The notes under the pieces were generated by a model. It was not told the origin of the DNA, searched no databases, and was given only the letters and a program-made list of their open reading frames with translations. From positions 1 through 37,609 of the forward strand of contig JANXLU010000091.1 of assembly GCA_025354985.1 (NCBI GenBank): 37,609 nucleotides of DNA. The letters are read 5' to 3'. A program made the position numbers and the translations under genes. Positions 33,869 through 37,609 of the stretch are shown here, one piece after another (the first letter of the stretch is position 1; every line of letters begins with the position of its first letter). The stretch comes from Chloroflexota bacterium. GTDB lineage: Bacteria; Chloroflexota; Anaerolineae; J036; Brachytrichaceae.

Positions 33869-35449
33869 CTACGGCAATGGCCCCTTGATGATCGGCGGCT
33901 TGATCCTGATCGGCACCGCCGTCGGTGCTAGTTGAATAAACACCGGATTAACCACCGGATTAACCACCGCAATAACTGTAACCTTGAAAATGGGTGGACT
34001 AACTATTGCAGTGGCAGCCGGCGGGGCAGTTGGCGCCGGTGGCGAAGTCGGTGCGGGCGGCACTGCCGTCGGTGCGGGTGCCGCGGTTGGCGCCGGCGCT
34101 GAAGTAGGTGCCGGCGCGGAAGTCGGTGCAGCCGGTGCTGATGTAGGCGCCGCCGGTGCTGACGTGGCGGCAAGAGCCGACGTCGCCGCGGGCGCTGATG
34201 TTGCAATCGTTGCGGCGGTGGCAATGGAACCTGGCGCGGTTGTGGCAGCCGGCGCGCCAAGGCCAGTTGCCGGCGTGCTCGATGCCGCCGGGTCTCCCGG
34301 CGCTGGCGTTTGACTGCTGCCTGGAGCACCTGCGACCAGAGTTGCCGTGGCAAGCGCATTGCCTGCCGGCTTTCCGGAATTTGCGTCGATGGGAAGTGGT
34401 GTAACCGAGGCGAGCAGCCCCGGTTTGCCTGCGGCGTCCACCGGGGCTGCGGTGCCGGCGGCGCCTTGCCCCTGCACTTCCCCGATTTGCCCCGCCCCTC
34501 CGTCTGCTCCGCCCGGCGATGACAATCGGAATGCGCCAAAACCCAGGCCCACAAATGCGGCAACCCCCATCAAGCCAGCCAATGCCCGCGGGAACACTGG
34601 AGCCATGGCAACACGTGCTTTTGGCTTTTCCACGAGTTTGCTCAGATCGGCGGCCAGTTTGCCGGCAGACTGATACCGACCGTCCGCTTTCTTGGCCAGC
34701 AGTTTTTCAACCACCGCCTTCACGCCATCAGGCACATTGCTGCGCAACGCGCGCACATCCGGTGGGTTCTCGTGCACGTGCTTATACAGCAGCGCGGGCG
34801 TGTTCTCGGCAGTAAAGGGCACCCGTCCCGCCAGCATTTCATACAGCACCACACCCAACGAATACAAGTCGCTCCGCCCGTCCACCGGCTTGCCCATCGT
34901 CTGCTCCGGGCTCATATAATCTGGCGTGCCGACCGCAGCAAACGTCTGCGTCACCTGGGTCATCTGATCGCCACGCACCACGCCAAAGTCCGTCAGCACA
35001 TAACGATCGGGCCCGCCCAACATAATATTGCTGGGCTTGATGTCTCTATGCACAATACCCATTTTGTGCGCCTGTTCCAGCGCAAGCGCAATCTGCCGGG
35101 TGATCTCCAGCGATGTGCGCATGGGCAGCACCTGGTTCACCTTGCGCGCATTCTTGAGCAACGCCAGCAGGTTGCCGCCGGGCAGATACTCAAGCGCCAT
35201 GTAGTGCTGCCCATCGTCAACACCCGAGTCAAATATCTTGACGATGTTTGGATGGTTCAGCTGTTTGAGGACCTGGATCTCATGATCAAATCGTTTGATA
35301 AAGTCCGCATCCGTGCTCAGATGGGTCAGCAATACTTTGAGCGCAACATCCCGTCCGCTCGCATCTCGCGCCTGATACACCGCGCCCATGCCGCCTTGCG
35401 CAATCGGCGCCACAATCTGATAAGGACCAATTTGACTGATCGTTGACAT
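33869..35449 (-). CDS. Transmembrane Ser/Thr protein kinase (PknB-like)
   Basis: A 526-residue Hanks-type kinase. The kinase domain (about 8-270) has the Gly loop AQGGMGAVYQARD, the ATP-binding Lys in VALKVL, the catalytic loop HRDIKPSN, DFGV for the metal-binding Asp, and GTPDYMSPEQ in the activation segment. One membrane helix is at about 290-310. The outer part is low-complexity and rich in Ala/Pro/Thr/Ser (units like TSAPAPT), ending in a hydrophobic Pro/Ile/Val-rich tail with a duplicated VVNPV. No PASTA or other sensor domain is visible. It is about 100 bp from a second kinase in the same orientation, and has no clear Shine-Dalgarno sequence. Confidence 0.93.
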   Translation of the reverse strand: MSTISQIGPYQIVAPIAQGGMGAVYQARDASGRDVALKVLLTHLSTDADFIKRFDHEIQVLKQLNHPNIVKIFDSGVDDGQHYMALEYLPGGNLLALLKNARKVNQVLPMRTSLEITRQIALALEQAHKMGIVHRDIKPSNIMLGGPDRYVLTDFGVVRGDQMTQVTQTFAAVGTPDYMSPEQTMGKPVDGRSDLYSLGVVLYEMLAGRVPFTAENTPALLYKHVHENPPDVRALRSNVPDGVKAVVEKLLAKKADGRYQSAGKLAADLSKLVEKPKARVAMAPVFPRALAGLMGVAAFVGLGFGAFRLSSPGGADGGAGQIGEVQGQGAAGTAAPVDAAGKPGLLASVTPLPIDANSGKPAGNALATATLVAGAPGSSQTPAPGDPAASSTPATGLGAPAATTAPGSIATAATIATSAPAATSALAATSAPAAPTSAPAAPTSAPAPTSAPAPTAAPAPTAVPPAPTSPPAPTAPPAATAIVSPPIFKVTVIAVVNPVVNPVFIQLAPTAVPIRIKPPIIKGPLP

Positions 35450-35550
35450 GGTATTTTTAAGCAGAATTCAGGAGACAGGACTCAGGATTCAGAAATCCGG
35501 TCCAGTCTCCCATCTCCTGTTTCCTATCTTCGGGCTCCTGTTTTCTGATT
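35450..35550. repeat. Short imperfect repeats between the two kinase genes
   Basis: Motifs of the type CAGGAGACAGGA appear on one side and TCCTGTTTCCT/CTCCTGTTTTCTGA on the other, forming an imperfect inverted repeat. No promoter or ORF stands out. Confidence 0.4.
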
Positions 35551-37479
35551 TCAACATGGAACTACATTTACATCATTAAAACAAACACGCACAAATGGCG
35601 CGCCCTTGGCACCCACAAACATCGACGTAATCGCGCGGCTGTCCAAGTAGGCGTAGACGCGAACCGGCCCAAACTGTTCGCCCGGCTTTAGCGAAGCGGG
35701 CAGGTTCTCGGGACAGCCGGGCATATTGACACTGTTGCCGCTCCAAACTGCAAAGTTGGCGTTGAAATTGGTCAGGTCCGTGCTGCCCGTATTGGTAAGG
35801 ATCATATTCAGCGCAAATCGCAGACCGGCACCATCCTTGGAGTTTGGTCGACAGGCATTTGTCGCCTTTGCCCAGTTTTCATAGCCACCCCGGCTCTCAA
35901 GCACTTGCACGGTAAATGCAGCCGGGGGCGCCGCGGTTGGTGTGGGTGTCGTCGTGGGTTTGGCCGCGTCCGTTGCCCGCGCGGCAACCGCGGTAGCGTT
36001 GGCATTTGCGTTGGCAGCGTCCTGGGTGCTGCGCGCCCGCTGTGTTGCAGCCACATCAGGCGTGGGAGCATTGGTTGCCGGTGGTGTCGTGGTAGGCAGC
36101 CCGGCGACTTGGGTTGCCTTAAGGCCGGCGAGTAACGCCGTTTGTGTGGCCATCGTGAGCGACATGGTCGATTGTGAATCCATCGCCGCCTGGGTTCCAA
36201 TGGCTGCCGCGGTGAGCTGGACAGACGCGTTTGTCTGCTGGCCGCTGGCAAGCGCGGTTGCCCGTCCACTAGCCTGGGCTGTTCCAATCGTATTTGCCAG
36301 CTCTGCAGTTGCTGCCAGATTGGCATTGCTGGTCGCCACCGCCTGGGTCGAAATATTGCCAACGTTTACGGTCGCCTCTGGTTGTGGGCTCAGGCCGGGT
36401 ACCCGTAACACGCCGAAAATTGCCGCCATGAGGAACGCAGCCAATGCAAGTACCAACGCGCCGACGATCGCTGCAAGCTTGCCAAATATGTTGCCTCCCG
36501 ATGGCTGTGGTGGCGGGTTGGAGGGCCGAAGTTTGGCCACGCCGCCCGCGGGAGTAGCGTCCCGTGCCGCGGTTCCCCGTGCGGGTGTGTTCGGACCGCT
36601 GGCCCAAATGGATTGCGAATCCTGCGCCGCGCCGGTGGCCACGTCAATTGCCCGGACAAAATCACCGGCAGTCTGGAATCGTTGGGCTGGCTGCTTGGCT
36701 GTGGCCCGGTCCAAAATTCGCAGAGTGGTCTTGCTCAGGTCGCCACGAATATTTGCAATACTTGGGAGTGGCTCATGCGCATGCTGATACACCGTCCCCA
36801 GGGCACTGTCACTTGAGAATGGCGGTTTGCCACTGAGCAATTCATACAGCACGATTCCAAGCGAATAGATGTCGCTACGGCCGTCCACGGGCAAACCCTG
36901 ACCAGCTTCCGGGCTCATATATTCTGGCGTGCCCAGCGCGCTAATGTTCCGCGTCAGCCGGGTTGCGCCCGTGTCAAAGGCTATACCAAAGTCCGTAAGC
37001 ACATGCCGATCCTCACCCGCGCGCATGATATTGCTCGGTTTCACGTCCCGATGCACAAGGCCTTTTTTATTTGCATAGTCCAACGCACTCGCGATTTGTC
37101 GCACGATTCCAAGCGCCTCATGCTCGGGCATCAAAATGCCGCGCGCCCGCAAGGTCTTTAGCGTCTGGAAGACGGTCTCACCCGGCACATACTCCATTGC
37201 CAGATAGGGCAGGCCGTTCGCGATGTCGGCGTCATACACCTGCACGATATTGGGGTGGGTGAGCTGCGCCATGCTCACCGCTTCACGTTGAAACCGTGCC
37301 ACGAAGTCGGCATCACTCGCCAGGTGCGGGAACAGCACCTTTAACGCCACATCCCGTTGCAGCTTTGGATCGCGCGCGCGATATACCGCGCCCATCCCTC
37401 CCTGGGCGCGAAATTCTTGGATCACATACGGGCCTAGACGGTCGTTCGGGTTTAGTGTCTTGGGTGCTGGGTCTGCCAT
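35551..37479 (-). CDS. Transmembrane Ser/Thr protein kinase with C-terminal beta domain
   Basis: A 642-residue Hanks-type kinase from the ATG at 37479; the frame is open to 37599 with other possible starts at 37557 and 37572. The kinase domain (about 12-275) has AQGGMGAVYRARD, VALKVL, HRDVKPSN, DFGIAFD and GTPEYMSPE. A membrane helix lies at about 335-360. The outer region (about 375-515) is rich in Ala, Thr, Gln and Asn with recurring AT(A/Q) units, possibly helical. The C-terminal domain (about 520-642) is compact, with Cys at both ends (ACRPN, PGCPEN, VRVCFND, VVPC) and text typical of an Ig-like or DUF4352-like beta sandwich (ALNMILTNTGSTDLTNFNANF). It may be a sensor for an extracellular signal (inference). 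Confidence 0.92.
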   Translation of the reverse strand: MADPAPKTLNPNDRLGPYVIQEFRAQGGMGAVYRARDPKLQRDVALKVLFPHLASDADFVARFQREAVSMAQLTHPNIVQVYDADIANGLPYLAMEYVPGETVFQTLKTLRARGILMPEHEALGIVRQIASALDYANKKGLVHRDVKPSNIMRAGEDRHVLTDFGIAFDTGATRLTRNISALGTPEYMSPEAGQGLPVDGRSDIYSLGIVLYELLSGKPPFSSDSALGTVYQHAHEPLPSIANIRGDLSKTTLRILDRATAKQPAQRFQTAGDFVRAIDVATGAAQDSQSIWASGPNTPARGTAARDATPAGGVAKLRPSNPPPQPSGGNIFGKLAAIVGALVLALAAFLMAAIFGVLRVPGLSPQPEATVNVGNISTQAVATSNANLAATAELANTIGTAQASGRATALASGQQTNASVQLTAAAIGTQAAMDSQSTMSLTMATQTALLAGLKATQVAGLPTTTPPATNAPTPDVAATQRARSTQDAANANANATAVAARATDAAKPTTTPTPTAAPPAAFTVQVLESRGGYENWAKATNACRPNSKDGAGLRFALNMILTNTGSTDLTNFNANFAVWSGNSVNMPGCPENLPASLKPGEQFGPVRVYAYLDSRAITSMFVGAKGAPFVRVCFNDVNVVPC

Positions 37480-37609
37480 AACTTCCACCCACCAGTGTAC
37501 GTGATTATATGAGTGCTGGCGAGGGTCGTACGTCCTATTTTCTCCCTGAGGTTTCATGTTGCTTTCATGCATCTTTCCTAAGGAGCGTGGGCACCTCAAG
37601 TATGGAGCG

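Noticed and set aside
34003-34563. ORFs on both strands in the kinase outer region
   Set aside because: They arise from the Ala/Pro-rich repetitive codons of the kinase tail.

Overview
The window looks like a chromosomal segment of an uncultured member of the Chloroflexota (inference). Supporting signs are secreted proteins ending in a short LP-hydrophobic tail (YLPAIRRK, VLPLIIN), Thr/Pro-rich and Ala/Pro-rich linkers, transmembrane Ser/Thr kinases with long low-complexity outer parts, DUF11/SdrD-type giant secreted proteins, and many genes without a clear Shine-Dalgarno sequence. It is moderately GC-rich. I see no phage, insertion sequence, CRISPR, tRNA or rRNA.

Layout. (1) 1-3236: doxX, then cimA (citramalate synthase) behind an Ile/Val-rich leader peptide and attenuator, then a tetR gene divergent from yceI. 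Near-identical 14-bp operators lie upstream of yceI (two) and doxX (one). (2) 3237-7171: a plus-strand redox/quinone-detoxification-like set: YceI, DUF6069-like membrane protein, nitroreductase, two VOC dioxygenase-like proteins, a methyltransferase and a DUF5519 protein. (3) 7198-9122: cysE and cysK, closed by a strong terminator. (4) 9188-12198: an esterase, a SufE-like protein translationally coupled to a site-2 protease, and a conserved hypothetical. (5) 12696-26608: a four-gene extracellular operon. A 2550-aa secreted protein (SdrD-B, IPT/TIG, beta-helix, three DUF11, LamG-like) is followed by three consecutive two-domain multicopper-oxidase-like proteins, here called A, B and C. (6) 26793-29998: copper genes (CopC-CopD fusion, lipoprotein, anchored CopC) around a long inverted repeat. 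(7) 30141-31904: a secreted subtilisin with a Thr/Pro-rich stalk. (8) 31981-33479: infC-rpmI-rplT on the minus strand, with infC apparently starting at AUC. (9) 33869-37479: two transmembrane Ser/Thr kinases.

The most unusual element is the A-B-C multicopper oxidase set. Of six cupredoxin domains, only A domain 1 keeps a full set of domain-1 ligands (type 1 plus half of a trinuclear site), and only B domain 2 keeps the matching second half (HPFHPHG and HSH). A domain 2, B domain 1 and both domains of C have lost theirs. In trimeric two-domain oxidases the trinuclear copper site sits between domain 1 of one subunit and domain 2 of the next, so the pattern predicts an A:B:C heterotrimer with a single active interface. 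The giant co-transcribed protein, C's Ig-like and LamG-like extensions, and the nearby CopC/CopD genes would provide surface scaffolding and copper supply (inference).
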